Counted from the stretch's first letter, positions 46,740 through 59,450 are shown. The stretch: 64,000 bases of DNA from Eucommia ulmoides (GCA_016647705.1 CM028334.1:9333546-9397545); one strand, 5' to 3'. Program-made: numbers and translations. The notes: a model not told the origin generated them from the sequence alone.

Positions 46740-49508
46740 CAATGACAAATTTGTTATGGATAGGAATTCGAGGAGGTCGAAGATTACTAGGGCTAGGGTT
46801 TGGTTGAAGAAGGCTTTTGATGGAAGAAATGGGTCAAGGATGATGGAGGTAGCCTACGACGTCGAGATCTTGATCTGGGTATGGAGATTCGTCGCCACCA
46901 GGCCGGCGTACAACAACTTCGACATCGATTTTAGAATATCGACCACCCTAATCTTGCTCTTTGCCAGCGATTTGAGAATATCGACATTGGTTTCGTATAG
47001 CTGAACATGGGTGATCTTCTGAAGTTGAAGAAACGAAACCAGGTCTGCCGGCTATAAGGGAAGAACCAATCTAATATCTAATATCTAATCTATTAGCAAA
47101 ACTTAAAAGTGGAAGACAATACTTTGAAATCAATGAAAGTTAAATATTCGCTCTCTCTTTCATCTTACTGAAATGTGAAATAGATGGTCAAAATTAATTT
47201 ATTCCATCATTAATTTTCCATTAATGTGAATTGTAGGCCATGGATTTGTCTAACTTAAATTGGAATTTTATGTTTCATATCAAATCTTAAATTCCACATT
47301 AGTATATGTGACAAAATTGTGATTGGTCTTTCATAATTTTTTTTATCCGGTCGATTACTTTTGTTGAAAAAAAAAAAGAAAAGTGGTTGGAGCCCCTTCT
47401 AGTTTTCTTCTTAACTTTCAAATTGGGGCTACCATCAATTAAACCAACTTTAAAAATTAAAAATAAATTAGAGTTGTATATTTTTTTTTAGGATTTTTCA
47501 TTATAGATTCTATAAAAGAAAAAATCATGTTTTACTTAAAATTTAATTTTTACTTCACAAAGAATTTTCAATATTTATTTCTTGAATTTCCTTAAACTGT
47601 ACATCTCCGACAATCTCCTTATTCTAGATTTTTATGGGTGATCTTTTGATGTTGAAGAAACGAAACCAAGTCTGCCAAGTATGCAATGATCTGAGAGAGT
47701 GATGGAGTGAGAAATGGAGGACGAAAGAGCGAGAGGGTGATGGAGTGAGAGAGGATTAATATGAGGAAAGAAAAATAAATTAAGGAGAAGAAAAGAAAAA
47801 GTACAAAAATGTAAAAAGACCCAAAAATACCCTTAAAAATGTCATAGGCAATACACGTGATCATTTCTATTAGTTTGGATGAAAAAATTAATAGAATTTT
47901 TTACCACTTTCATAGTAAAATAGTTTAAACTAAAGCACAATAAATTTAGAAAGCCTTTTCAAAATTATGTGTGTCATGGGCCACATGGCTATCCTTCATA
48001 GTTCCGCCTTGGTGGGCTTGGACTAGCATGAAGACCTCTATGGGCTTATTGCCCATCTAAGTCCACCAGGGCCGGAACCACCAAAAAAGTATTTTAAGTT
48101 TTGATAAGCGAACATGTTTGATCCAAAAAGGGGATTGAGCTTATGATGCTATGTTGAATTTATATCTACCGTGGTCTTGTCAGCCCCCACTACCAAAGAA
48201 AAGAAGAAATTGGTTAAAAATAGTGTCATTTTCTTACTTTTCTTTAAGAAAGTGAAAGCTTCACTTCCGCACTTTCTCCCCAAAGGTGCTTTCTCTCATC
48301 CAAAGCATGTCCCTTTTTATCTCCTTTTAAGGCACTTCATGCTAATAAAGCACTAAACAACTAGTGAAAAAGTAAATACCCAAACACTCCATATCATTTG
48401 TCCCATGTATCACCAATATCATAGGTCATAATTGTCTTTTTACAAGATATCAAAGTTGGAATGTCTTGTTTTTTTTTTTTTTTTTACCTTACGTAAGATG
48501 TGTTTGGATCAATTTACATGCACATTGACTAATTATATTATCAGACAATCTTAAAGACTCACTTCTGTACATAAATTTAATATATTGAAAATTAAATTTA
48601 AAACTTAATTCTATTTAGAAATGATTGGTTACATTTGCCTATTCAAATGCGTTTCCAAAATTAACATTATGGCTTTATGAATGGTCAATTTTTATTTGGA
48701 TTAAGGTCAAATTCCATTGGATGTGGGGGACATAGAATGCACCATTGGTTGACTCTTTATATAATATATTTTGATTTTCCTCCACTTAAGAATCACTAAG
48801 CTTAGGAAAAAGAAAAAGAAAAAACAAGTGGATGTTGACTTTTAACCTCCAATGATTTTAATGCAACCTTTTTTCCCATAGTAAACAAGTTTAAAAAAAA
48901 ATGGGAGGAATAAAGGAGGATCTATAATTTATAGGACCATTAAAAAAATCTTATCCGAAACCAATTTATTTTAAATTTTTAGATTGATATTTAAATTTTT
49001 TACGGTCAGATGTTTTACAATCTGATTTTTGATTCCAGTGTTATATACATATGACTTAATAAGGTCTCCCATTCATAAATTTACTATGTTGAATCACACA
49101 TAATTTGTGTTACATGAGCTATATATAAGATTTAAAACAATCTTTCTTTTACAAGTTGTGTTTTTGAAAGTGAGTTAGGCGTTTCTAAAATATCCAAATC
49201 AATTCCTCTTCTAAATTATCATTTTGAAAACACCATTTACCAGAATTATTACACACATGAAAGAGAGATTCATGTGATTAGGCAGTCAGATTTTTTGAAG
49301 TACGCCAAACACAAGACTTGTGTAATTGAATTGCAGCTAACTAATGGAACAGGAATCACATGTTTCTTTGATATTTCTTCTTTCAGTTTTTTATTTTTTA
49401 TTTTTTATTTTTTAATTTAATGCCTAAATCTTGGGTAGGTGTCCAAATAAACATCCACAAAACACAAACGTAGCATTGGATAAAATGACATATTTACCCT
49501 TATAATAT
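46740..49508. other. Intergenic, no supported gene
   Basis: An open stretch 46735-47004 has GC-richer, gene-like composition but no recognisable domain. A 41-bp direct repeat (38 of 41 identical) occurs at 47009-47049 and 47636-47676. The remainder is AT-rich with short purine-rich patches (47695-47820). Confidence 0.4.
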
Positions 49509-49517
49509 AAAAGATTA

Positions 49518-50543
49518 AGGTTGCGTTTGGGTAAGGGATTTGAAAAATTCAAGGGATTTGTAAAATGAAAGGATTTTAAAATCCTGGATTTTGAAATCCC
49601 TTCATTTTACAAATCCGTTGTTTGGATGATTGTTTGAACTGAAGTATTTGGATAGTTTTTTTTATCTATTTTTTATCCCACTTTTGAAAAAAAAAAAAAA
49701 AAGAAGACAAAAATGGAGAAGAACATGATGAACAAATTTCGTTTGATTTAGTCGGCGAACGGAATTTGGGAACAAAAACAAAAACCCATTGATGAACAAA
49801 CCCAAATCGATGAACATGATGAACATATTTCGATTTCGAAGACGAAATCGAGATGATGATCGAACTGAAATCGAAACCCAAATCAATGAACACGATGAAC
49901 AAATCGAAACCCAAATCGATGAACAAACCCTAAATCGAAGCAATGAAATCTAAGTAGAAATCAAAGTAAAAATCGAAACCCTAAATCGATTTCGTTTTTG
50001 AAATCGAAATCGATTTTGTTTTCGATTTCAAAAACGAAATCGAAATCAATCGAAACCCTTTCGATTTGGTTTCGATTGATTTCGATTTCGTTTTCGAAAT
50101 CAATCGAAACCAGATGATGACGATGAAGTAGCAGACGACGGCGACGAAGGAAGACCAGACGACGGCAACGGAGACCAGACGATGGACGGAGACCAGACGA
50201 CGGCGACGGAGACGGAGGACGACCAGACGACGGAGGTATTTCGTTGAATGAGAAGGAAAAACAAGGAAAAAAAAAAAAAAAAAAAGAACAGATCGCGGCT
50301 TGAAGAGGGGATCTCATAACAATTATGAAAATTACCTCCGTGTCCTTTTTGCTAAATGGGAAGGGAAGGATTTGAGAAATTCAACCTCTCCCAAAAGTAT
50401 TTACAAATCCCTTCATTCACCCCTAAAAGGATTTGACAAATTCTTTCCTCTCTTACCCAAACAAGGGATTTATCAAAAGAGCATTTTGAAATCCCTCCCC
50501 CAAATGAAATCCCTCCTACAAATACCCTATCCAAACACAACCT
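49518..50543. mobile_element. MULE-like non-autonomous DNA transposon, 1.0 kb
   Basis: Ends AGGTTGCGTTTGGGTAAGGG and, reverse-complemented, AGGTTGTGTTTGGATAGGGT form terminal inverted repeats. Further short inverted matches (AAGGGATTTG, AATCCCTT) lie inside. Flanks AAAAGATTA (49509-49517) and AAAAGATAA (50544-50552) fit a 9-bp target duplication with one mismatch, the Mutator size. The interior is low-complexity: AAATCGATGAAC-like repeats at 49780-50110 and an ACCAGACGACGGCGACGGAG-like repeat at 50150-50235. No transposase. Confidence 0.75.
49780..50235. repeat. Internal low-complexity repeats of the MULE-like element
   Basis: AATCGATGAAC/AAATCGAAAC units in the first part and an 18-20 bp GACCAGACGACGGCGACG unit in the second. 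Frames through them give Ser/Phe/Arg strings on either strand and are not genes. Confidence 0.8.
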
Positions 50544-50552
50544 AAAAGATAA

Positions 50553-51272
50553 TCCAGTACACGAGATTCTGACCAGAGTATTAAAAAACCGTACTCACAT
50601 GCACAAAAAATGCATATTAAATTATATAATTTTTGCAATTAATATTCCTATGACAAAAAATAAATACACAAGTGGATATAAGTGGTGGTAACTCCTGTCC
50701 CCCTTAAATTTTTTATTTTTTTTTCTTTCTTATTTATAGAAATATTCAATAGACCTTTTAAAATTTTTGATCAATTTTCTAGATGTGACACTGTTGAATC
50801 CTATATATAACATAGTTGATATTTACTAGACGAAGTGTACCGTTTCTCTAATAAATGATAAAAGACAAAGCTTATTTATGGGATTTGGTCCGCACAACAA
50901 ATCATCTTATACACAAGATACGGATTGAATTTGATGAGAAGAAAGAAAAAATATTGTGTTCTTGTTCTTGCAGTCCTTTAGGAATACACATTTATTCATA
51001 TTTTGATGTTCCCATAAAGAATAATCAGAAACAAAAATCTGGGAACACACACGCTAAACAAACATACAGTGCCTGAAAAACAGTTCCCAAAATTCCTCTT
51101 TTAATCTTCAACCCCAAGTGCGCAAATGTTAGAGAAATTACATTAAAACCCAGAAATTTTATTGCATCAAACTGTTTATCTAATGTCAGTGATCGTATAT
51201 TTACATAACACTAACTATAAAAATTTTACCTTTTTTCTATATCTTACAATAATTTGAGAGAAAAAAAAAAAA
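50553..51272. other. Intergenic and 3' flank of the Dof gene
   Basis: AT-rich; the part next to 51272 is probably the 3' UTR of the Dof gene, which is transcribed leftwards. No other gene seen. Confidence 0.45.
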
Positions 51273-53101
51273 TCAGTTCTCTTGGAAGCTGAGGGACCTA
51301 GACAAGGCGGCAGGGTTAGCCTTCAACACAGGAGAACTCATGTCCACCCGATCCTTCTCCTTCTTCTCCTCACCGTTGGATTGAAAACCTTTAAAGATTG
51401 ACCCCCTCGAAAACTCGTTCTTGATTCCGAGCGTCGTCCATATGGAACTCCTCACGGCTTCATCTGGATCATCGATCCTCAATGTCTTCGGAACCAAAAT
51501 GGATGCTTCTGATTTCTTTGAATCCCTCGATTCGTTCAAATCCCCGTCTCTTGGGTGCTTCCCTAGAGTTGGCGAAGGCGAATTCGAATTTGAAGTTGAA
51601 TTGGAGTTTGAATTTGAATTTGAATTTGGATGGTACGGCCAAGGAATGGTCCAAGGGCCCGGAAAACCGCAATTCCAGTAGGGCGAGGGGAAGAACGGAA
51701 CGGGGATTCCTGAAGGATAAATGGGTGGAAAAGGGTAAGGCCAAGGAATGGGCGGAAGGCATTGCATTGGAGATGGGAAACCATGCATTACAGTCTGCAC
51801 TTTGGGGGCAAAAGCGCCATTTCTACCACTTTCAACAGCCAAATTCGATGTTCTGACAGAAGATTTAGTAGAGAAATCGCCTCCGTTTTCTCCACCTTTC
51901 TTCTTCTCATGGGATGAGGCAAAGGAGAGGACCGTGGATCCGTTAATTTTGAACGAAGGGTGATGACAGATTAAATCTGGACTGTCGAAACAGGCTTCTC
52001 GCAGCGCCTGAGAGATGGAAATATGTCGGAAATTCGAGGCGAGATTCTTGGTCTTGCGGCGTCCTGCTCCTACAGGCATGTTCCTCATTGTACCCCCGGC
52101 TGTCCAATATCTTTGACATGTTTTGCAGAAATAGCGAGGCTGATTGGCGTTGTAGTTGTTGAAGTAACAGAATTTCGTGTCCTTGCTATTGCAACGTGGA
52201 CAAGGCAGAATTTTGTCTGGTTTGTTTAGGGTTTTTTGTTGCGGGTTATTACCGTCGATCTGATCCTGGTCATCATCTTCTTGTTGCTTGTTCTCCCTAA
52301 GTTCTTCTTCTGATGCTTTATCCTGAAATTTTGACCATAGGTTTTAGTTTTCTTGAAATTTCTAGTACCCGTTTGGGAGACAGCTTGAAAGATTTAATCC
52401 ACAGTTTGAAAAGCTCACGTTATTTAATTTTGAATATCCAAACATGGATTTAAGGTTTCCAAATTGTATTCAAAGATTACTTGTTCTGAGACTCTTGTAA
52501 TAAAATTAGAGGGTTGAACAGATCATCCGAGAGAGAGAGAGAGAGAGTCTGGAAATCTTCCCAAGAAATTGATAATCGAACAAACGCGAACATATAATCC
52601 AACGCCAGCGGAATACAGCAATCTCAGATCCAAGCAAATTGAAGATTAAAATTAACAAATTGGCAAATTCCTGAGCTCAAACAGCTGAATCAATCTGAAA
52701 GTCATGTAGTAATTTTATCAAACACCTGGTCTGCTCGATTCACCCAATCACTTGATTGGATATGAATTCAACATCAACACAAACTGGGATTTACCCATTA
52801 CTAGATTCAGTATTCCGACAAATGGGTAACTCATAAATCTTGAGATAATTCATGCCAGAATACATAATAACTAAGAAATAATTGAATAGAAATCTACCTT
52901 TTCAGTTTCACCCTTTTCTTCTCCTTCTACTTCTTCTGCTGTTCCCACTTTATTCTGTTCCAAACAAGTATTCATTTGCTCCTCCGCGCTAATATTACCA
53001 GGGCTACTGCCTCCGGGTCCGACCGTCGTAATCTTGCCGTTTTCCGGCAACGCAATCTTTTTTCCGAACAACTTGATCTCCGGGTCCTTCACTTCATTCA
53101 T
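51273..53101 (-). CDS. Dof-type zinc finger transcription factor, cycling Dof factor (CDF) class
   Basis: Exon 1 (53101-52898) and exon 2 (52322-51273) join in phase 0 through a 575-bp GT-AG intron into 417 codons, near the CDF size of about 450. The protein is a nuclear DNA-binding factor for AAAG-type sites; CDFs repress CONSTANS and FT in photoperiodic flowering and respond to the clock. The N-terminus has [11 protein letters not shown], the CDF N-terminal motif. The Dof finger spans 109-155, with Cys109, Cys112, Cys134 and Cys137 (CPRC, FCKTC) and the basic tail [15 protein letters not shown] Pro/Trp-rich region ([13 protein letters not shown]) precedes an Asn-Ser repeat near 300. Then comes [20 protein letters not shown], the motif linked to FKF1/GIGANTEA binding, and the end [15 protein letters not shown]. 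No defects seen. The exact CDF paralogue is uncertain. Confidence 0.94.
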
Positions 53102-53301
53102 TGTAACTAGAGGCTAGATAATCCAAAACACTGAACTCCGAGTCTGAATGCTACTCGTCTCCGTCGTGGAGGAGGTCTCCGGGTTTGCGGCGGCGGCGGC
53201 GGCGTCTGGACTGTGAATCTGGCAGATCATACAACAAGTTTTCCTAAGTGTTGGTTGGCATCTTTGGAGTCTACGAATTTGATCGCATTTAAGTAAAAAG
53301 A

Positions 53302-53323
53302 GGGGGGGGGGGGGGGGGGGGGG
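53302..53323. repeat. G22 homopolymer upstream of the Dof gene
   Basis: Twenty-two consecutive G on the + strand (C on the transcribed sense), about 200 bases upstream of the Dof start codon, in the 5' UTR or core promoter. Length may be unreliable, as such runs are prone to sequencing error. Confidence 0.85.
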
Positions 53324-53329
53324 AGCCAC

Positions 53330-55028
53330 GTCATCAGAGTACTAATTTTCTCAGCCACAAGTTTTTTTGGTTGTAGTCAGTTGATATCTTCCCCCCGAAC
53401 AAAGATTCTTCTCTTGGTGCACGTAATGTCTGTGAACCCGGTGTACCAAAATCTTGTATAGTATGAACCCTAAACTAAAGTGTTTTATGACGTGGCGAAA
53501 ACATATTGGCTGATTGTACTTTACGTTGGAAGAAACGGAGTTTTTTAAGGAGTACTTTAGACTATTCCCAATATTAGACCAATGATTTTCGGAGGTAATG
53601 TTTGAGAGGGTCCGGGTTGACTACTTTTGTTGGATTGGATTTACACAACACACAAATTTGAAAAATTAGAGATTAAATTAGGTAATTTTTTAAAATTATT
53701 TTTATAATAAAAAATTAAATAAATATAAAAGTATTTTTAGTTAATTACAAAAATTAAAATTTTAAAAATATTTCTTAAAACACAATTTATTCTTAAATAC
53801 TCTTTTGGTTTAAGCTAAAAAATATATAAAAAAAAAAAGGTTATTAAATCATGCTTAATTTTTATCGTTGTTGAGAGTTTTTTTTTATAGAGAAAATTGA
53901 CATTCCTTCTCATTTTCACCTCACCCTAGGTTCAAATCCGCTCTTATACTTTTTTTTTTTTTTTTTTTTTTATCACAGATATCCTCCCCCAAATAGATTT
54001 TATTGGTATCAAAACCACAAACTTTTAATTTTGTTATTCCTTGTGACTATTACCCTTCGGCATGGAGTGATCTATTTTTGCGCAAATCATGTGACTATTA
54101 ACAAAAACTTTTCATTTTTAAATCTTACATTTGAATTTGAATTTTAAATGTTTCCAAATCCAAAAACATACTGGATTGCTTCTTGTATTTATCGAAAGAT
54201 TCACTAGAACTATTTTCTTGTTTTTAAGAATTCTATTTTTGAACAGTGGACACCATAAAAAAATTGGCATTGAAGCTATGTTCATTATTTTCGATTGTCC
54301 AATGCATTCGTACATGTTAGTATATGTATTTCGTTTGTATTAGTGGATTTCTTTTACTTGTGCAGTGTATGTCAATTAGTTGTTTGGGTGTTCTTCATTG
54401 GAAAAACTCAACTTTTATGTGTATTCATTACAGTTTGTTTACTTTTATGAATTATATTTTGTCACGCATAACTACTACAATGCATCAGGAGTTCAAAACC
54501 ATCATTTTTTATGTGAAGGAGGCGTCACTTTAACCAAAAACGGAGATTCTAGGGTAAAAAACGACACTTACTGCCCTTCGGTATTTGTGCATATTGTTTA
54601 TGCTCAGGAACTGTCGATTATAATAAACAAATAGTCGCATTTGACTGAGCTACAACCGGCGATTTCAAACCGAGGTTCATAAGTGATCGTTTTAGTATTT
54701 GGCACAAAGTTTGGCAGGATTCTATTAAATAAAAATGGCGGCGTTTCTAACCGTTGTAATTGGTTCCTAACCGTCGTTTACAGGTAGTCTTGAGGCTACC
54801 AAACAGGGCAATTATAATCGCCATTTATAAGTTATAGTTCTAGATTTTCCCCATTTTTTATTAACCTGTAATATAATATTACAATATCAAAAACAAAATA
54901 TAATAAAATATTACAATTATACGGTTGAGACAACAATTTCATAAAATCACAAATTATATACCACGTATATATTCATATAATACAAAAATACAATAGAAAA
55001 ATTATACATAAAAATGACAACTGTTCAA
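53330..55028. other. Dof gene upstream region and AT-rich intergenic sequence
   Basis: Contains GAGCCACGTCATCAG with an ACGT core at about 53327. A segment at 54520-54830 has AACGGAG, AACCGTTGTAATTGG and CCTAACCGTCG motifs resembling CACTA subterminal sequence. T run at 53951-53970. No supported gene. Confidence 0.4.
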
Positions 55029-56140
55029 TACAACAATAACAACAACAAAACTTTTATCCTACTTAAATAGGGTCTGCTATATAAATTCGTTTATGCTTTA
55101 ATGAACGATCAATGGTCATCCTTTCAGTCAGGTTCGATGTCATCAAATCAATTATAATAGTCTCGTCACAAGTCTTTTTAGGCCTATTTCTCTCTTTAGT
55201 AACCCTTTATACTTGAAATAAATCACATTTTCTCACTGGTACTTTTATGGATCTTCTATGCACATGTCCAAACCACCATAGACGATTTTCTGTTATCTTT
55301 TCTTCGATAGATGTTATTCTTAAATTCTCTCTAATAGTTTTATTCTTAATTTTATTCATTCTCGTCTTTTCACTCATCCACCATAACATCCTCATTTTTT
55401 TTACACTAATTTTATGGATATGTTTTATTTTTACTGTCTAACATTTTGAACCATATAAAAGCATCAGTCTTATCCCAATTTTGTAGAATTTTTCTTTGAG
55501 TTTCAATAGAATCATATAATCGCATATCACCCCAACTGCACTTCTCCACTTCAACTATCAAGTTTTGACTCTGAGTAGTATCCTTCTCAATTTCTTCATT
55601 ACTCCAAATCATTGAATCTAAATATCTAAAATGATCCACATTTGGAACCTACTCGTCTCCAATTTTGATCGGGCTATCATCTCTTCGTGCATTACTAAAA
55701 TTACAATGCATATATTTCGTCTTTCTTTTGTTAACCTTCAAGCCTTTAGACATTAAGGCTTTTCTTCATTTTTCTAACTTAGTATTAAAACCTATTCTAT
55801 TTTCATTAATTAATATTATGTCATCCGCAAATAACATACTCTAAAGTACTCCATCTTGTATATATTTTGTTAGTTCATCTATTACTAAAATAAAGAGGTA
55901 AGGATTTAAAGATGATCATTGGTGTAAACCTATATTAATAGGAAATGCACAAGTACCACCTCACTAGTGACTATATCTTCATACATATCCTTAATTACCT
56001 CAATATATACGTTGGATACATGTTTCTTTCCTAACTTCCACCACAAAACTTCTCTGGGTATCCGATTATAAGCCTTCTTTAAGTCCACAAATACCATATG
56101 TAAATCTTTCTTCTTCTCTTTATATTTTTCCATTAATCTC
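55029..56140 (-). mobile_element. LINE (non-LTR retrotransposon) reverse transcriptase 3' remnant
   Basis: On the - strand, 55930-56133 reads KKKDLHMVFVDLKKAYNRIPREVLWWKL and 55855-55810 gives MLFADDIILI, the catalytic FADD motif. Then come VDHFRYLDSMI (55640-55610) and EEKITENRLWWFGHVHRRS (about 55290-55250). All are standard blocks of a widespread plant LINE-type RT. The 3' end carries the GTT/AAC repeat tail (CAACAATAACAACAACAAAA at 55041-55060 region) next to CCTACTTAAATAGGGTCTGC, the usual ending of this family. It is 5'-truncated before about 56140 with frameshifts throughout. Confidence 0.85.
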
Positions 56141-56462
56141 TTGAGTAAATAGATAATTTCTGAGGTTGATCAGATGTTATAAGAGTTCTAACAAAGTTTT
56201 ACACTGGTTATCAACTACCAAACGCAACCCTCCTCTTTTACCCGGGTTTGAGACTGACTATGTAAAAAATATAGTATAAAACATCCACAGGCGGAGTTAT
56301 GACATCATCATCTCCATGCAAAAAAACTATAGCTTGAAGTCAAGACCACAAAGTATCATCATCTCCATGCAAATATAAAAATAATTATAAATATATGAGA
56401 AGACAAATTATATTATATAAAGTACATAAAATCTAACTGTTAGATTTCTATTTTTTTTCCAA

Positions 56463-57720
56463 AACTCACAAACATTCTGTCCTAATCGAGTTATATTTCT
56501 TTTCACATGTCTCAGTGGCCAGGATGGCGCTCTCATTCAAGTTTCACGGTTATCGGGCTCATTTGGACAATCTGGATCATGAACCCCATTTTTATAGCTC
56601 TAAGAATTACATATTTATTTTATTTTTTTCACAACTCACAAACCATGTATCCTAATCGATTTCGATTTTTCTCACACGTCCCAATGACCGTAATGGCGAT
56701 AGCCCTCAAATTTTTTATTGTTTCACGGTTGGATTGAGATCAAAATAAGCATTTTGTTCCACCTAGAGTTGATCTTTTGTTACCTAATTTAGTTCCGCAT
56801 AAGGGGGAGGTGATTACATGATATTTATGAAGCGGTGCATTAAATAAGGGTATTTTAGTCACAAAAATGGTATAAGGATTACTCAATTCAAAGAAAAGGT
56901 AACGGGTCTGTTTTGTAGTTTTAGCCACTTTTTAGGACTCCTTGGTAAACGCCCCTTTTAATTTTTCATACAACTCACAAACAATTGATCCTCATAGAGT
57001 TTCATTTTTTTCACATATCCCAATTGTTGGAATGACTCTCTTCCTCAAGTTTTAAAGTCATTGGGCCCTATTTGGAAAATCTACACCCCAACCCCATTTA
57101 TATAACTCGGATTTCGAATGTTTTACACAATTAACAAAGTGTCTATTCTAATCGAGTTCTTTTTTTTTCTACACATCCCAATGGCGAGGATGGCACTCGC
57201 TATCAATTTTTGTGGCCATCGGGTCCCGTTTGAAAAATCCAAACTTAGAATCTATTTTAATAAATCTAAGTGTTAGATTTTTAAAATTTCACACAACTCA
57301 CAAATCATCTATACTAATTGAGTTTTGTTTTTTCTTTGCACATACCAATGTCCGAGATAGTGTTGACCCTCAAGTTTCATGACCATCGAGACCCGATTAG
57401 AAAATCCAGACCTCGAACCCCATTTTAATAACTCCAAATGTTAGATTTCTAAATTTTTGCACAACTCACAAACGGTTTATACTAATCGAGTTTCATTTTT
57501 TTCCACACGTCCCAATCGATGGGATGGCGTTAGTCCTCTAGTTTCACAACCATCGTCAAAATATAAAACTTGACCCCAATTTTATAACTCTAAGTGTTAG
57601 ATTTTTAAATTTTCGCACAACTCACAACCCGTCTATCCTAATTGAATTCTACTTTTTTCTCCACATGTTCCAATGGACAGGATGGTGCTAGCCCTCAAGT
57701 TTCGCAAACCATTTATCCTA
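56463..57720. repeat. ~160-bp tandem repeat array, about eight units
   Basis: Units begin near 56463, 56632, 56971, 57126, 57293, 57461, 57615 and a partial at 57705 (period 154-169). Each has CACAACTCACAAAC, CCTAATCGAGTT, CACACGTCCCAATGG, GGATGGCG and a TTTCACGACCATCGGG-like block. An unrelated ~200-bp piece at about 56745-56960 interrupts the array. No coding function seen. The array lies between the LINE remnant and the CACTA transposase remnant. Confidence 0.85.
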
Positions 57721-58079
57721 CTCGACTGGAGTCACATTCTTAGGGATGCAAATTAAGTATTTATAATCTTTATATTGCGAAGGTCAAGTCACGTCTTTAA
57801 GTTATCATTCGATTTTTTTTCGGTACATATAACAACGTAAATAAAATATTATCACTTAAACTTTTCCAAATGTGCATCACATCTAGATTGTTACGTATTC
57901 GATTGTGCTCCCAGTATGACAATTCAAAAAAAAAATGTTATTTTTCTTCTATACATTCTTTGGATCAAATGTTCTATTTTATGACCTTTATGTCTACTCA
58001 TTTTCTCAAACATTCTATTTTCCTATTTTTATGCACATCTTTATATATGGTTTTTAACTTCTTGTAATTGATTCAACGT

Positions 58080-58960
58080 AGTAAGCCCCGATACTATTTT
58101 TGGTTTTAGTCTAAACTCGTATGTGTTATCGAAAGAGACCTTATCTTTTTGGAATTTATGATTTGATGGTATCCATCTAAGGTGATCCTAATAAAATTTG
58201 ACTATTTGCGACAACCATTTGTTCTTCTTATTCCCATCACAAGGAGAAACTTACCTTTTGTACTCTAACCTGATAGGTTGGCATAAGCATAAAAATTATT
58301 GATCGTCCAAAATAAAGTTGCACGCATGTTGAATTTCGATTTAGTCAATATATCCCAGAAGTTTTTCAATTCTTTAATCAAAAGCTGTAGGAAAGCATCG
58401 ATCTTATCGCATTGTCCTTTTGGACCATCAATAAGAGTAGAAAATATGAAATTTGGTTGTTTTATACACTTTCACTGGGGGAGAAGAGGGGTTGTAAGTC
58501 ATTAATATAACAAGCCTTGTATTGTGTGAGATTATCATCATTCTGAAAGGATTAAAACCATCAAATGGTAGTCCAAGTCTGACATTACGACACTTACTGC
58601 CAAACGTTGGATATTGCTCGTCTATATTTCCTAGGCTAGAGAATCAGTAAGACGCCTCAACACACCATCGTCTATTCTTTCTTCTGCATGCCATTTCATG
58701 TGCGAAGTAGTATCGGAACACCAATACAACATCTACAATCTTAGAATCAATGGATAATAATTAACACAATTTACAACTATTTTTTGTTTTTAGTTTTTTT
58801 AGTTCCACCAATATCATCGGCCCTATCAACCCCATCGAATGTCTTATACCTCGAAGCATTGCATACATTATACTTGCCAAGATCCTTATTATCATTGTGG
58901 AACAACATGTAACTATTTAGACATGCATCTAAAATGCCCCACGTTGGCCCAAAGATCTAT
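58080..58960 (-). pseudogene. CACTA (En/Spm) TNP2 transposase remnant
   Basis: TNP2 would excise and insert CACTA elements. On the - strand the blocks appear in family order: NKDLGKYNVCNASRYK near 58890-58840, MKWHAEERIDDGVLRR near 58700-58650, then RNVRLGLPFDGFNPF near 58590-58540. Next are a TYNPSSPPVKVYKTTKF segment near 58490, a WTINNFYAYANLSG-like block near 58270 and RRWIPSNHKFQKDKVSF near 58150. Stops and frame changes occur every 50-100 bases. The copy is long dead. Neither CACTA terminus could be fixed with a target duplication. Confidence 0.82.
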
Positions 58961-59450
58961 CTAACAGGAGGGGTGAATGAAGTAGTTTAAAATTTTAACT
59001 CAATTAATTATCCCTAATCGATTTTATCTTTGATTATATGTGAAAACGTAATAACTAATGAACACACAAAGAGTAAGGGTAGAGAAATTGACACACAATA
59101 TTTTATAGTAGTTTGGTAAGTTACTATTGCCTACATCTACTCCCCTAAGTTCTTGTAGGGAATTCAATCCATTAAAACCACACATGATCCTTTTACCAAG
59201 TAAAAATCAAACCCCACACTCATCCTTTTCACAGGTAAGAATCAAATCTTTATAATCTCTAACTAGGTAAGTTCTTTTTATACCTAATCAACACTCTCAC
59301 CAAAACAAATTGCATGTAGGTTTGAGTTACAACTTACAAATACAAAAGATTTACATTTTTTTTCACAAGAGTTTCTACCAGCGCAAACCAATGTAAATTT
59401 GATTGATGTGTTGATTTAGGTAATAGAAATGTTTTATCAATGCTTGCCTC
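58961..59450. other. Dispersed repeat block, unclassified
   Basis: GGGGTGAATGAAGTAGTTTAAAATTT followed by TTTATAGTAGTTTGGTAAGTTACTATTGCC and CTACTCCCCTAAG resembles sequence often seen at the start of dispersed plant elements. No termini found. Confidence 0.3.

Noticed and set aside
46705-47004. 99-codon ORF across the LARD right border
   Set aside because: It starts inside the LTR and runs into flanking sequence. The flank has gene-like composition but no recognised domain, so I list it only as an unassigned stretch.
49662-50317. ORFs with Ser/Arg/Phe-rich sequence
   Set aside because: They run through simple repeats in the MULE-like element, with similar frames on overlapping registers.
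51421-51856. Plus-strand ORFs opposite the Dof gene
   Set aside because: Shadows of the Dof coding exon, produced by its Asn-Ser and Pro repeats.
53114-53329. 71-codon ORF beginning with a proline run upstream of the Dof gene
   Set aside because: It is the G22 homopolymer and a CGG repeat translated on the opposite strand; no evidence of a protein.
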